Shown here piece after piece: positions 39,250 to 50,968 of a stretch of 64,000 nucleotides of DNA (the first letter of the stretch is position 1; every line of letters starts with the position of its first letter). Under the pieces are notes generated by a model. It ran no database searches. It had not been told where the DNA came from and saw only the letters and a list, made by a program, of their open reading frames with translations. A program made the translations under genes and the position numbers. Source of the stretch: Neobittarella massiliensis (ex Bilen et al. 2018) (GTDB taxonomy: Bacteria; Bacillota; Clostridia; Oscillospirales; Ruminococcaceae); the NCBI RefSeq assembly GCF_900289145.1, contig NZ_OKQO01000007.1:215107-279106 (forward strand). The letters are read 5' to 3'.

Positions 39250-41379
39250 CTATTCCTGCGGCTGCTCTTTGGCCTTTTTTGCCTTCTCGATCTCGTCGAG
39301 GGCCTCTTTGCGGGAGAGATTGATGCGGCCCTGGCGGTCTATCTCGATGACCTTGACCACCACCACGTCGCCGGGGTTCACCACGTCCTCCACCTTTTCG
39401 ACCCGCTGGCGGTCGAGCTGGGAGATATGGACCAGCCCCTCTTTGCCGGGGGCGATCTCGACGAAGGCGCCGAAGTTCATGAGGCGGGTGACCACACCTT
39501 TGTACAGCGCGCCCACCTCGGGGTCGGAGACGATGGTCTTGATGATGGTGATGGCGCGGTTGCAGCCCTCGAGGTCCACGCCGGAGACGTACACGCTGCC
39601 GTCGTCCTCGATATCGATCTTGACGCCGCACTCGGCGGTGATCTTTTGAATGACTTTGCCGCCGGAGCCGATGACTTCGCGGATCTTGTCGGGGTGGATG
39701 TGGATGGTGAGCATTTTGGGGGCGTACTGGGAGACCTGCTCTCTGGGGACGGCGATAGCCTTAGCCATCACCTCGTCGAGGATGTAGAGCCGGGCTCTGC
39801 GGGTCTTTTCAAAGGCCTCGGCAATGATGTCGTAGGTGAGGCCGTCGTTTTTGATATCGACCTGGATGGCGGTGATGCCTTTATGGGTACCGCCTACTTT
39901 GAAGTCCATATCGCCGAAAAAGTCCTCCAGCCCCTGGATATCGACCATGGTCAGGTGGCGGTCCCCCTCGGTCACCAGGCCGCAGGAGATGCCCGCTACT
40001 GGGGTGCGGATGGGCACGCCGGCGGCCATGAGCGCCAGCGTGGAGCCGCAGATGGCCCCCTGCGAGGTGGAGCCGTTGGAGGAGAGCACCTCGCTGACGA
40101 CGCGGATGGCGTAGGGGAACTCGTCCCGGCTGGGCAGCACCGGCACCAGCGCCTTTTCGGCCAGCGCGCCGTGGCCGATCTCGCGGCGGCCGGGGCCACG
40201 GCTGGGCCGAGTCTCGCCCACCGAGTAGCTGGGGAAGTTGTACTGGTGCATGTAGGGCTTAAATTCCTGACTATCGATGCCGTCGAGCTTTTGCTGCTCG
40301 GAGATGGGGCCCAGGGTGACGACAGAGAGCACCTGGGTCTGGCCGCGGGTGAACATACCGCTGCCGTGGACCCGGGGCAACAGGTCGACCTCGGCGGCCA
40401 GCGGGCGGATCTCGTCGATGGTGCGGCCGTCGACCCGCTTGCCTTCATCCAGCAGCCAGCGGCGCACGATGGTCTTTTGCAGCTTGTAGATGCAGTCGTC
40501 CAGCAGCTTGCCCTGCTCGGGATACTGCTCGTCGAGCTGGGCGTGTACCCGCTCGTACACCGGGCCCAGCGCCTTGTCGCGGATGCGCTTGTCGTCGGTA
40601 TCCAGCGCCACCCGCAGCTCGTCCTCGACCAGCGCGCGCACCTGCTCGTACATCTTTTCGGGCAGGGCCTGGGACTCGAACGGCAGCTTTTCCTTGCCGA
40701 TCTTCTGCTGGATATCCAGAATAAAGTCGACCATGCGCTGGATCTCGGCGTGGGCGGCTTTGATACAGTCGAGCATGATGTCGTCGTCGATCTCGTTGGC
40801 GCCGGCCTCGATCATGACCACTTTTTCTCTGGTGCCGGCCACTGTGAGGTGCAGGTCGGAGGCGTTTTGCTGCTGCTCGCTGGGGTTTAGGATCATCTGC
40901 CCGTCGACCAGGCCCACCATGGCGCCGGCAATGGGGCCGTTCCAGGGGATATCGGAGATGGACAGGGCCACAGAGGCGCCCAGCATGCCGGCTATCTCGG
41001 GCGAGCAGTCGGGATCGACCGACATGACGGTCATGACGACCGAGACGTCGTTGCGCATGTCTTTGGGGAACAGCGGGCGCAGCGGCCGGTCGACCATGCG
41101 GCAGGCCAGGATCGCCTTGTCGGAGGGGCGGCCCTCACGCTTTAAAAAGGAACCGGGGATCTTGCCCACCGAGTAGAGCTTTTCCTCGAAATCGACCGAC
41201 AGGGGAAAAAAGTCGATCCCGTCGCGGGGCTTGACCGACATGGTGGCGTTGCAGAGCACCGAGGTCTCGCCGTAGCGGACCATACAGGAGCCGTTGGAGA
41301 GGCCACACATTTTGCCGGTCTCTATCTGCAGGGGCTTGCCGGCGAAGGTGGTCTTGAACACGCTGTAGTTATCGAACAT
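39250..41379 (-). CDS. pnp: Polynucleotide phosphorylase
   Basis: 709 residues. Phosphorolytic 3'-5' exoribonuclease in RNA turnover. Two RNase PH-like domains (first from residue 1, second from about 305 with 'LPRVHGSGMFTRGQTQVLS' and the active-site 'DFFGDMDFKVGGT'), KH domain ('REVIGSGGKVIQKITAECG') near 555 and S1 domain ('GVVTRLMNFGAFVEIAPG') from about 620. Full length. GGAGGAAGC precedes the ATG. Next to rpsO as in most bacteria, with a terminator in between. Confidence 0.98.
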   Translation of the reverse strand: MFDNYSVFKTTFAGKPLQIETGKMCGLSNGSCMVRYGETSVLCNATMSVKPRDGIDFFPLSVDFEEKLYSVGKIPGSFLKREGRPSDKAILACRMVDRPLRPLFPKDMRNDVSVVMTVMSVDPDCSPEIAGMLGASVALSISDIPWNGPIAGAMVGLVDGQMILNPSEQQQNASDLHLTVAGTREKVVMIEAGANEIDDDIMLDCIKAAHAEIQRMVDFILDIQQKIGKEKLPFESQALPEKMYEQVRALVEDELRVALDTDDKRIRDKALGPVYERVHAQLDEQYPEQGKLLDDCIYKLQKTIVRRWLLDEGKRVDGRTIDEIRPLAAEVDLLPRVHGSGMFTRGQTQVLSVVTLGPISEQQKLDGIDSQEFKPYMHQYNFPSYSVGETRPSRGPGRREIGHGALAEKALVPVLPSRDEFPYAIRVVSEVLSSNGSTSQGAICGSTLALMAAGVPIRTPVAGISCGLVTEGDRHLTMVDIQGLEDFFGDMDFKVGGTHKGITAIQVDIKNDGLTYDIIAEAFEKTRRARLYILDEVMAKAIAVPREQVSQYAPKMLTIHIHPDKIREVIGSGGKVIQKITAECGVKIDIEDDGSVYVSGVDLEGCNRAITIIKTIVSDPEVGALYKGVVTRLMNFGAFVEIAPGKEGLVHISQLDRQRVEKVEDVVNPGDVVVVKVIEIDRQGRINLSRKEALDEIEKAKKAKEQPQE

Positions 41380-41737
41380 CTGGCTTCCTCCGTTTTCCGG
41401 GAGCGGCCGATATTTTAGCGGCAGAGCCTACACCAGACCGGCTGATGCACGCTTTACTGCTAAAACGATAGGCCTTTTCTCCCCTATTTTTGTCATTTTA
41501 CCTATATAATTCAGATTATACGAGAAAACCAGAGCCGTGTAAAGAACTGTCCTTTTTTTCGTGAATGTGTGGAGAACCCCGCTTATTTTTTGTACAGAAC
41601 ACAAAACAGAAGATTTCCCGAGAAATAGCCGGCGGCAGCTCGCCCCGGGCGAAAGCGGTGCGGCGGGGCGAAAGCGGCGCGAAAAAAGATATAAAAAAGG
41701 GCCGGACGCATGCGTCCAGCCCTTTTTGGCAGTGTGC
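41380..41737. other. rpsO-pnp intergenic region
   Basis: 360 bases with the rpsO terminator (41693-41729) and an AT-rich section around 41460-41560 that probably holds the pnp promoter; no gene. Confidence 0.5.
41693..41729 (-). terminator. Terminator of rpsO
   Basis: aaaaagggc-tggacgc-atgc-gtccggccctttttt on the minus strand; strong stem and T-run. Confidence 0.9.
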
Positions 41738-42004
41738 TTATTTGCGGATGCCCAGCTTTTTGATGATGGCGCGGTACCGCTCGATATCGGTCTTGATCAG
41801 GTAGTTGAGCAGGTTGCGGCGCTTACCGACCATCTTTAGCAGGCCGCGTCTGGAGTGGTGGTCGTGGCTGTGCTCTTTCAGGTGCTCGTTGAGATGGTTG
41901 ATGCGGGCGGTGAGGATGGCGATCTGTACCTCCGGCGAGCCGGTGTCTTTCTCGTGTACGCGGTTCTCCTCGATGATCTGGGTCTTGTTCTCTTTGATGT
42001 TCAT
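41738..42004 (-). CDS. rpsO: Ribosomal protein S15
   Basis: 88 residues, binds 16S rRNA in the small-subunit platform. '[19 protein letters not shown]' and '[20 protein letters not shown]' are S15 signatures. The reading frame extends upstream without support; GAGGTG is seven bases before the ATG at 42004. Confidence 0.98.
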   Translation of the reverse strand: MNIKENKTQIIEENRVHEKDTGSPEVQIAILTARINHLNEHLKEHSHDHHSRRGLLKMVGKRRNLLNYLIKTDIERYRAIIKKLGIRK

Positions 42005-42194
42005 GCTTTTCACCTCATATAAAATTCGCATTGCCGCTGGCGTAGTATTGGGCTGGTGAAGCGCCCAAAGCGGCTGTATCACCGCAGGGCTTGCCCCCAA
42101 AACCAGGCGCAGGGCCGTACAAGCTGTATTATACCACAGAAAAGTGCGGCAAGTAAAGTACTTTTTACCGGGCGGCGGCTGCCGATCGGGGCGG

Positions 42195-43118
42195 TCAGGG
42201 CTGCCGGCCCGCAAAGGTGCGGCGGGCGGTCTGCACGTCTTTTTGCACCTGATCGTAGAGCGCCTGCACCGAGGAAAACTTCTGCTCGGGGCGCAAAAAG
42301 TCGAGCAGCTCGACGGTGGCCGGCTGGCCGTACAGGTCGCCGGAAAAGCCGAGGATATTGGTCTCGGCCAGCGGCAGCGCGCTGCCCACGGTGGGTTTTA
42401 CCCCCACATTGGTGATGCCCCAGTAGCGGCCGCCGAGCAGATAGACCCGCGACAGGTAGACCCCAAAGCGGGGCAGCACCATCTGCGGGTCGATGGGCAG
42501 ATTGATGGTGGGGAACTGCATGGTGCGGCCCAGCTGGTTGCCGCGCTGCACGGTGCCCTGCACCTGATAGGGGTGGCCGAGCATCTGCGCCGCCCGGCTT
42601 ACCTGGCCGGCGGCGATGAGCCGGCGGATGCTGGTGGAGCTGATCTCCTCGCCGCCCAGGCGCACCTCGCCCACCACCGACAGCTCGACGCCCATCTCGG
42701 CGCAGAGCGCGCCCAGCGTATCGACATTGCCGGCGCCGTTTTTGCCGAAGTGAAAGTCGAAACCGCAGCAGACCCGGCGCGCCTGCAGCTGCTGGCAGAG
42801 CACCTGCTGCACGAACCGGCGGGGACTCATGCCGCGAAACTCGGAAAAGTCGGGGGTGAGCACCAGCTGCACCCCCAGCTGCTGGAGCAGCTGGTGCTTG
42901 CGCTGCTCGGTGATGATGCGGCCCTGGCCGGACTTTTTGCTGCCGTCGCCGCCCTGTACGGTAAAGGTAAACACCGCCGGGCGCAGCGCCTGACCGGCAC
43001 CGGATACCGCCCGGCTGATGACCGCGGCGTGCCCCAGATGGATGCCGTCGAAAAAGCCCAGCGCTACCGAGGTTGGCTGCAGGCTGCAAAATTGCAGAGT
43101 CGTGGCGATCTCTAACAC
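42195..43118 (-). CDS. ribF: Bifunctional riboflavin kinase/FAD synthetase
   Basis: 307 residues. N-terminal FMN adenylyltransferase ('[16 protein letters not shown]' with the HxGH motif, 'SSTSIRRLI'), C-terminal riboflavin kinase ('[11 protein letters not shown]', '[12 protein letters not shown]', 'FLRPEQKF'). Makes FMN and FAD from riboflavin. GTG start at 43118 with GGGAGGTG, overlapping truB's stop by 7 nt. Last gene of the nusA-infB cluster. Frames far upstream of this start are GC artefacts. Confidence 0.96.
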   Translation of the reverse strand: MLEIATTLQFCSLQPTSVALGFFDGIHLGHAAVISRAVSGAGQALRPAVFTFTVQGGDGSKKSGQGRIITEQRKHQLLQQLGVQLVLTPDFSEFRGMSPRRFVQQVLCQQLQARRVCCGFDFHFGKNGAGNVDTLGALCAEMGVELSVVGEVRLGGEEISSTSIRRLIAAGQVSRAAQMLGHPYQVQGTVQRGNQLGRTMQFPTINLPIDPQMVLPRFGVYLSRVYLLGGRYWGITNVGVKPTVGSALPLAETNILGFSGDLYGQPATVELLDFLRPEQKFSSVQALYDQVQKDVQTARRTFAGRQP

Positions 43119-44002
43119 GGTGCACCTCCCAAAAACAGGCGCAGCACCTTGAGCTGGCCCTCCTGTAACTGTGCGACGCCCAAAAAGCCCTGCGGCCCGT
43201 ATATCCGCATGGGGCCGGGGACCGGGTCTGTCAGCTGGTCGGCCCGCAGGCGCACCCCGTTGCAAAACAGCCGCGCGTGAAAGGCGCTGAGGGTGCAGGC
43301 CGGATAGGGCAAAAACACCCGCTCCACCGGCAGAGCCAGCTGGCAGAGCTGCTGTTTTTGCGCCTCGGCCTGGGTGAGGGTAATACAGTCTTTGAGGGTG
43401 AAGCCAGCCGAGCGGGTGCGCTGCAAAGCGGTCATGGTGGCGCCGCAGCCCAGCGCCCGGCCCAGGTCGTCGATCAGGGTGCGTATGTAGGTGCCTTTGG
43501 AGCAGAGCACCCGCAGGTGATAGCTGTTTGGCTCTGGGCCCTGACCGGTGAGCTCCAGCTCGTGGATGGTGACCGGGCGGGACTTGCGCGCGACCTCGAC
43601 CCCCTGCCGGGCCAGATCGTACAGGCGGTGGCCGTCTACCTTGACCGCCGAGTACATGGGCGGCACCTGGCGGATGTGGCCGCGAAAGGCGGCGAGGGCC
43701 TCTTTGACCCGGGCGGGGCCGACGGTGACCGGGCTGCGGCTCAACACGGTGCCGGTGCGGTCGAGGGTGTCGGTGGTGTAGCCCAGACAAAAGGTGGCCA
43801 GGTATTCTTTTTGATCGTCGCAGACCATGTCGCAGGCGCGGGTGGCGCTGCCCAAAAACAGCGGCAGCACACCGGTGGCCATGGGGTCGAGGGTGCCGCC
43901 GTGGCCGATCTTTTTTTGGCCGGCGATGCCCCGCATTTTGGCCACCACGTCAAAGGAGGTAAAGCCCTCCGGTTTGTCGATACAGAGTATACCATTGATC
44001 AT
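43112..44002 (-). CDS. truB: tRNA pseudouridine-55 synthase
   Basis: 296 residues. Makes pseudouridine 55 in the T-loop of tRNAs. 'GILCIDKPEGFTSFDVV', 'KIGHGGTLDPMATGVLP' with the catalytic Asp, 'YTTDTLDRTG' and 'CSKGTYIRTLIDDLG' are family motifs; C-terminal PUA-like piece. The start overlaps nrnA's stop (ATGA). Confidence 0.97.
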   Translation of the reverse strand: MINGILCIDKPEGFTSFDVVAKMRGIAGQKKIGHGGTLDPMATGVLPLFLGSATRACDMVCDDQKEYLATFCLGYTTDTLDRTGTVLSRSPVTVGPARVKEALAAFRGHIRQVPPMYSAVKVDGHRLYDLARQGVEVARKSRPVTIHELELTGQGPEPNSYHLRVLCSKGTYIRTLIDDLGRALGCGATMTALQRTRSAGFTLKDCITLTQAEAQKQQLCQLALPVERVFLPYPACTLSAFHARLFCNGVRLRADQLTDPVPGPMRIYGPQGFLGVAQLQEGQLKVLRLFLGGAPC

Positions 44003-44955
44003 AGCGGTTTTAAAAAGTCCTTTACCAGTGTGAGCAGTTGCTCTTTGACTTGTTTTAGCGTGCCGGTGAGCTGGCAGCCGGAGGCGCGGATGTGGCCGCC
44101 GCCCCCCAGCTGCCGGCACAGTGCGCAGGCGTCGACATAGGTGCTGGTGCGCACCGACACCTTGTACACCCCGGCCTCTTTCTCCTTGATGGTGATGCCC
44201 ACCTCTACCCCCTCTATCTGCCGGGGCAGGGCGGTGAGGCCGTCGAGGTCGCTCTGTTCGATGCGGCTGTCGGCCATGTCCTGCAGGGTGATGACCGCCA
44301 GCGCACAGCGGTCGTCGAAATAGAATTCCAGCGACTGCATCAGCCGGTTCTCGGCCATGATGCGGGCGCGGGAACGGGTGTCGAATACCTCCCGCCCGAT
44401 GGTGCCGTTGTCGGCCCCCCACTCCACCAGTTTGGCGGCGGTGTAAAAAGTCTGGGCGGTGGTGTTTGCGTAGCGAAAACAGCCGGTGTCGGTAGCCAGG
44501 CCACAGTAGAGACAGTTGGCGATGTGGCTGCTGGGGGCCACGCCCATCTGCTCCAGCACGGCAAAGATCACCTGGGCGGCGGCAGCGGCGGTATCGTCGA
44601 GACAGAGCGCCGCCGCATAGCCGGTGTTGGAGACGTGGTGATCGATGCACAGGTCCACCTTGTCGCCGTATGCCCCTTCCAGCCGACCCATGAGCTTTTT
44701 GTCGGCGATATCTACCGCCACGATGAACCGAGGCTCGAACTTCTCGTCGCGGTAGCCGCGCAGCATAAAGCGGAACTTGCCCGATATCTCGTCGGGGCAG
44801 AGCACCCGCGCGCGTTTGCCCAAACTCTTTAGCCCAAAATACAGGCCGTAGCCGCTGCCCAGGGTATCGCCGTCAGGGCTGTGGTGGCACAAGATCAAAA
44901 TATCGTCGTGGCTAAGCAGCATATCCGCCGCCTGTTTTACAGTCACTCTCTCCAT
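43999..44955 (-). CDS. nrnA: DHH/DHHA1 phosphoesterase, NrnA-like
   Basis: 318 residues. Degrades short oligoribonucleotides and pAp, possibly pGpG. DHH domain: 'CHHSPDGDTLGSGYGL', 'VAVDIADKKLMG', 'LCIDHHVSN' (the DHH motif), 'GLATDTGCFRYANTT'. C-terminal DHHA1: 'LGGGGHIRASGC'. Located between rbfA and truB, the usual Firmicute position. RBS GAGGAC before the ATG at 44955. Confidence 0.95.
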   Translation of the reverse strand: MERVTVKQAADMLLSHDDILILCHHSPDGDTLGSGYGLYFGLKSLGKRARVLCPDEISGKFRFMLRGYRDEKFEPRFIVAVDIADKKLMGRLEGAYGDKVDLCIDHHVSNTGYAAALCLDDTAAAAAQVIFAVLEQMGVAPSSHIANCLYCGLATDTGCFRYANTTAQTFYTAAKLVEWGADNGTIGREVFDTRSRARIMAENRLMQSLEFYFDDRCALAVITLQDMADSRIEQSDLDGLTALPRQIEGVEVGITIKEKEAGVYKVSVRTSTYVDACALCRQLGGGGHIRASGCQLTGTLKQVKEQLLTLVKDFLKPL

Positions 44956-45063
44956 GGCTTGTCCTCTTTTCCTGTGGGCGGCCGCCGGTGCCGGGGCCCC
45001 CAAACAGAGCAGTCCCGGCCGCGGCCTGCCAAGTGCAGCACCTCCCAGGCCGGGACAGCAGTG

Positions 45064-45438
45064 TTATTCCGGCTGGCTGTTGCCGCCGGGATGGCTTTCG
45101 TGTAGATCGTCGAGCATTTTGAAGATGTGGGTGGAGTGCTCGATAGAGTCGTCGGCGACGAAGCGGAACTCCGGCGCCCGGCGCAGCTTGAGCCGGTGGG
45201 TGATCTCGCGCCGGATGAGGCCAGCGGCGCTGCGAAAGCCCTCCACCGCCTCGGCCGCGCTGTCTTTGCCCTCCAGCGAGCTGACATACACCGTGGCGTA
45301 GGACAGATCGCTGGTGACATCCACCTTGACGATGCTGATGAGACCCTGCTTGATGCGGGGGTCTTTGAGCCGGCGCATCACGTCTACCAGCTCTTTTTTC
45401 ACGTCTTCAGAAATGCGATTGACTCGATAAGAAGGCAT
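45064..45438 (-). CDS. rbfA: Ribosome-binding factor A
   Basis: 124 residues, KH-type fold, needed for late 30S maturation. 'RVNRISEDVKKELVDVMRRL' at the N-terminus and 'IRREITHRLKLRRAPEFRF' are family signatures. GGAGGAAAA is close to the ATG. Confidence 0.96.
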   Translation of the reverse strand: MPSYRVNRISEDVKKELVDVMRRLKDPRIKQGLISIVKVDVTSDLSYATVYVSSLEGKDSAAEAVEGFRSAAGLIRREITHRLKLRRAPEFRFVADDSIEHSTHIFKMLDDLHESHPGGNSQPE

Positions 45439-45732
45439 GTTTTTTCCTCCTGCGCTCTCGCTTTTCTATTTAGTGTACCCGTTTGCCGCCCACCTGTGCG
45501 GGCGGCGGGGATGGTAATATTTGTGCTGTACGAGCCGGTCGCTCGGGGTCGCGGCCGCGCTATTAGACCTCTACCCACGTTTTGGACAGATAGAGCCGAC
45601 CTGTTCGCCGCTCGGCGAACTCCTATCAGGCCGCTTTCGCGGCCTGGAGGGAGATTTCAAAGAGAGGGGGGACGGAGGAGGGCGGCAGCCCGTGCGATCG
45701 GCCCCTCTCTTTTGATGGGTAAAACATTTGTT
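45439..45732. other. infB-rbfA spacer with hairpins
   Basis: Unusually long (294 bases) for this operon. Holds ttcgccg-ct-cggcgaa (45604-45619), caggccgc-tttc-gcggcctg (45627-45646) and a terminator-like stem (45659-45712). No gene. Confidence 0.6.
45659..45712 (-). terminator. Terminator-like hairpin after infB
   Basis: aaagagagggg pairs with cccctctcttt across a ~32-nt loop; only a short T-run. May be partial or an RNA-processing structure. Confidence 0.5.
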
Positions 45733-48048
<2,316 letters not shown>

Positions 48049-48061
48049 ATACACAGTCCTC

Positions 48062-48373
48062 CTATTGGTCACAGGCTAAAAGTTTTTGTAGGCCGCTGGC
48101 AAATCCGTCGTCACAGACGCACAGCACCGCGTATTCCCGGTGCAGTTTCGAGGCGATATCCCGCCGGGACAGGCCGGTGTGCCGGAGGGGCACCCCGGCG
48201 CGCTGGCAGTAGTATGCCGCCTCTTTCGCCGTTTTTTCCGACGCGTCGCACGCCAGCAGGCAGAGTTTACCCTCACCCTGTAAAACCGACGTCTTGACAC
48301 TGTCAAAGCCGTAAGACAGCTTGCCCGCCCGACGGCACAGCGAGAGCATGCTGAGTACCTTTTCACTCTCCAT
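48062..48373 (-). CDS. ylxQ: L7Ae-family RNA-binding protein YlxQ
   Basis: 103 residues, L7Ae/L30e/Gadd45 fold, kink-turn RNA binding. '[19 protein letters not shown]' and '[19 protein letters not shown]' are typical. Overlaps ylxR by 11 nt. Position between ylxR and infB is the conserved one. Confidence 0.93.
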   Translation of the reverse strand: MESEKVLSMLSLCRRAGKLSYGFDSVKTSVLQGEGKLCLLACDASEKTAKEAAYYCQRAGVPLRHTGLSRRDIASKLHREYAVLCVCDDGFASGLQKLLACDQ

Positions 48374-48635
48374 GGGCAGCCATCTCCTGAAGCAGAGATT
48401 CGTACACCTCGGGGGATATCTGCGCCGAAAGCGCCTTTTCCAGCCGTCTGGCCTTCTGGGCTTTTTTCAGGCAGTCGGGGCAGGGGCACAGATAGGCCCC
48501 CCGCCCCGGCTTTTTGCCGGTGGCGTCCAGAGAGATCTCGCCCTCTTTGTTGCGGACCACCCGCAAAAGCTCCCGCTTATCCTTTTGTGTACCGCAGCCG
48601 ATACACATGCGCTGCGGTATGTGTTTTTTCACCAA
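48363..48635 (-). CDS. ylxR: YlxR-family protein (RNase P modulator RnpM)
   Basis: 90 residues. 'PQRMCIGCGTQKDKRELLRV' and 'KKPGRGAYLCPCPDCLKKA' are the YlxR signatures; homologues bind RNA and modulate RNase P. The start is non-ATG: TTG at 48635 or GTG at 48632, behind GGGGGAGG. Confidence 0.93.
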   Translation of the reverse strand: MVKKHIPQRMCIGCGTQKDKRELLRVVRNKEGEISLDATGKKPGRGAYLCPCPDCLKKAQKARRLEKALSAQISPEVYESLLQEMAAHGE

Positions 48636-48714
48636 CGTGTAAAAACCTCCCCCTCATGGTGTACGCTGTATGATCAAGGGGCGCCGCCGGCCCTGCCGGC
48701 AGGCCCCGTTTATG

Positions 48715-49773
48715 CTATTCCTCTTCGCCGTAAAAGCCGCTCTCGGGCCGGATATCGATCTTCCAGCCGGTGAGTTTGGCGGCCAGGCGGGCGTTTTGGC
48801 CCTTGTTGCCGATGGCCAGCGAGAGCTGCCCATCGGGCACCGACACCCGGCAGGTGTGCAGTTCGGGGTCGAGGATCTCGACGCCCACCACAGTGGCTGG
48901 GCTCAGCGCCTCGGAGATAAAGGCCACCGGGTCTTCGGACCAGCGGACGATATCGATCTTCTCGCCGGCCAGCTCGTCGACGATGGCGGCCACGCGGGCA
49001 CCTTTGGGGCCGATGCAGGCGCCGACCGGGTCGACGTCCTCGTTTTTGGACCACACGGCGATCTTGGTGCGGCTGCCCGCCTCGCGGGAGACGGCCTTGA
49101 TCTCGACGGTGCCGTCGTAGATCTCGGGCACCTCCATCTCGAACAGGCGCTTGACCAGGCCGGGATGGGTGCGGGAGATCATGATCTTGGGGCCGCGGTC
49201 GGTGGCCAGCACATCGACGATGTACACCTTGACCCGGTCGCCTTCGCGCAGCTCTTCGCCCTCGACCTGCTCGGACTTGATGAGCACCGCCTCGGCTTTG
49301 CCCAGATCGACGGTGACGAAGCCCTTGACCGGGTCGACCCGCTGCACCGTGGCGGTGACGATCTCGTGCGCCTTGGACTGCATGTCGCGCACCATCATGC
49401 CGCGCTCGGCCTCGCGGATGCCCTGACGGATGACGTGCTTGGCCGTTTGGGCGGCGATGCGCCCGAATTCTTTGGTCTTGAGCTTCATGTGGACCACGTC
49501 GCCCAGCTTGGCGTTTTTGTCGTAGGTGAGCGCCTGGTCGAGGAGCACCTCGGTCTCGGGGTCTTCGACCACCTCCACCGCCGTTTTGACCAGGTACACC
49601 TCGAACTTGCAGGTGGCGGGGTCGAGCTCCACCAGCACGTTGTCCTCGCCGGCGTCGTAATCCTTTTTGACGGCGATGACGATGGCGTTTTTGATCTTAT
49701 CCAGCAGGTAGTCGGCGCTGATGCCTTTCTCTTTCTCCAAGAGCGCCAGGGCCTCAAAAAATTCGGTGTTCAT
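48715..49773 (-). CDS. nusA: Transcription termination/antitermination factor NusA
   Basis: 352 residues, the short Firmicute form without C-terminal acidic repeats. N-terminal RNA polymerase-binding domain, S1 domain (~135-200, 'GIVTATVQRVDPVKGFVTVD'-like), KH1 ('DPVGACIGPKGARVAAIVDE') and KH2 ('LAIGNKGQNARLAAKLTGW'). Regulates pausing and its own operon in other bacteria. Confidence 0.97.
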   Translation of the reverse strand: MNTEFFEALALLEKEKGISADYLLDKIKNAIVIAVKKDYDAGEDNVLVELDPATCKFEVYLVKTAVEVVEDPETEVLLDQALTYDKNAKLGDVVHMKLKTKEFGRIAAQTAKHVIRQGIREAERGMMVRDMQSKAHEIVTATVQRVDPVKGFVTVDLGKAEAVLIKSEQVEGEELREGDRVKVYIVDVLATDRGPKIMISRTHPGLVKRLFEMEVPEIYDGTVEIKAVSREAGSRTKIAVWSKNEDVDPVGACIGPKGARVAAIVDELAGEKIDIVRWSEDPVAFISEALSPATVVGVEILDPELHTCRVSVPDGQLSLAIGNKGQNARLAAKLTGWKIDIRPESGFYGEEE

Positions 49774-49777
49774 CTTT

Positions 49778-50272
49778 CTAGTTTCCTCCCATTTCCAGTT
49801 GCTCTATGTCCACAGCCTGTACCCGCACCGCCTGAGCCAGGTCCACGGTGACCTGGCCGGCCTCTGTCTGCAGGGAGATACTGTTTCCCTCTTTTTGTAA
49901 AAGCTGGCCCTCCAACTCTTTTTTGCCGTCTTGCGGGCGGATGAGCAGCACCCGCACCGGCTTGCCGATATAGGCGGCAAAGTGGGCCTCGCGGTGCAGC
50001 ACCCGCTCGATACCGGGGGAGCTGACCTCTAAGTAATAGCTGTCGGGGATGGGGTCTTTTTCGTCGAGCACCTTGCTGAGCGCGCGGCTGACCTTTTCGC
50101 AGTCGTCGATATCCACGGCCGGGTCTCTGTCGATGATGACCCGCAAAAACCAGTCTGAGCCCTCTTTTATATAGAGTACGTCCCACAGCTGCACGCCGCA
50201 CTGCTCGCAGATGGGCTGGGCCAGCTGGGTGACCAGAGCGGCGGTGTTGCCGCCTTTTGATCTCTTTGCCAA
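49778..50272 (-). CDS. rimP: Ribosome maturation factor RimP
   Basis: 164 residues with the TTG start. 'LEVSSPGIERVLHREAHF' is the RimP signature; N-terminal domain has 'FLRVIIDRDPAVDIDDCEKV'. An ATG at 50287 directly follows a terminator hairpin's T-run with no ribosome binding site, while GGAGGG lies 7 nt before the TTG at 50272, which I therefore take as the start. First gene of the nusA-infB operon. Confidence 0.93.
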   Translation of the reverse strand: MAKRSKGGNTAALVTQLAQPICEQCGVQLWDVLYIKEGSDWFLRVIIDRDPAVDIDDCEKVSRALSKVLDEKDPIPDSYYLEVSSPGIERVLHREAHFAAYIGKPVRVLLIRPQDGKKELEGQLLQKEGNSISLQTEAGQVTVDLAQAVRVQAVDIEQLEMGGN

Positions 50273-50287
50273 TACATTGCCCTCCAT

Positions 50288-50320
50288 AAAAACGAAAGAG
50301 CGGGAAACCCCACTCTTTCG
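50288..50320 (-). terminator. Terminator/attenuator hairpin in the rimP leader
   Basis: On the minus strand cgaaagagtgggg-ttt-cccgctctttcg followed by TTTTT, 15 nt before the rimP start and downstream of a likely promoter (50345-50373). It would stop transcripts before the operon unless antiterminated. Confidence 0.75.
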
Positions 50321-50344
50321 ACCATCCTTTATTCTACCGTAACT

Positions 50345-50373
50345 AGTTTAGCATACCAGCCGGCCAAATGCAA
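50345..50373 (-). promoter_or_regulatory. Probable promoter of the rimP-nusA-infB operon
   Basis: TTGCAT (50368-50373), 17 nt, TAAACT (50345-50350) on the minus strand; imperfect matches, but ideal spacing and position. Confidence 0.5.
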
Positions 50374-50425
50374 GCCATTTTGGCGCTAAATCCCGCTTAT
50401 TTGGCCGATCTGCGCCCCTTTTTCC

Positions 50426-50968
50426 CTACCCCTCGATCTGCTTGCCCAGGAATGAGGCGGCGGCGATGACCAGCTTGCTCTCGGCTTCGCCGGCGACGTC
50501 CTGCTCGTCGGAGCAGAGCATCAGCACGCAGCCCACCACGTCGCCGGCGCTGATGATGGGGGCGGCCACACAGGCGGCGCGGTCGATGCCCTCGATGGGC
50601 AGCACTTCCTCGGCGTCGCTGGCGGTGCGGGCGTAGACGCGGCGCTCTTTGCAGAGGTTCTCGGTCCACTCGGTGATCCGGCGGTCGAGCACCTCTTTTT
50701 TAGAGATGCCCGCCGCGGCGATGGCGGCGTCGGCGTCGGTGATGACCACCGGCAGGCCGGAGGTCTTGCCCAGCACCTCGGCGTAGGTGGTGGCAAAGGC
50801 CGACATCTCCCCCATGGGGGAATATTTTTTAAAGATGACCTCGCCGCCGTTGTCGGTGTAGATCTCCAGTGGGTCCCCTTCGCGGATGCGCAGGGTACGG
50901 CGTATCTCTTTGGGGATGACCACCCTGCCCAGGTCATCGATTCTTCTCACTATTCCGGTCGCTTTCAT
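50426..50968 (-). CDS. spoVT: Stage V sporulation transcription factor SpoVT
   Basis: 180 residues. N-terminal AbrB-type swapped-hairpin DNA-binding domain ('MKATGIVRRIDDLGRVVIPK', 'EIRRTLRIREGDPLEIY') and a C-terminal GAF-like domain, as in B. subtilis SpoVT (178 residues). Controls sigma-G dependent genes in the forespore; supports an endospore-forming organism. GGAGG precedes the ATG. Confidence 0.95.
   Translation of the reverse strand: MKATGIVRRIDDLGRVVIPKEIRRTLRIREGDPLEIYTDNGGEVIFKKYSPMGEMSAFATTYAEVLGKTSGLPVVITDADAAIAAAGISKKEVLDRRITEWTENLCKERRVYARTASDAEEVLPIEGIDRAACVAAPIISAGDVVGCVLMLCSDEQDVAGEAESKLVIAAASFLGKQIEG

Noticed and set aside
43119..43790. Upstream extension of ribF and long shadow frames over truB/nrnA
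   Set aside because: They are alternative frames of truB and nrnA; the GTG at 43118 has a GGGAGGTG site.
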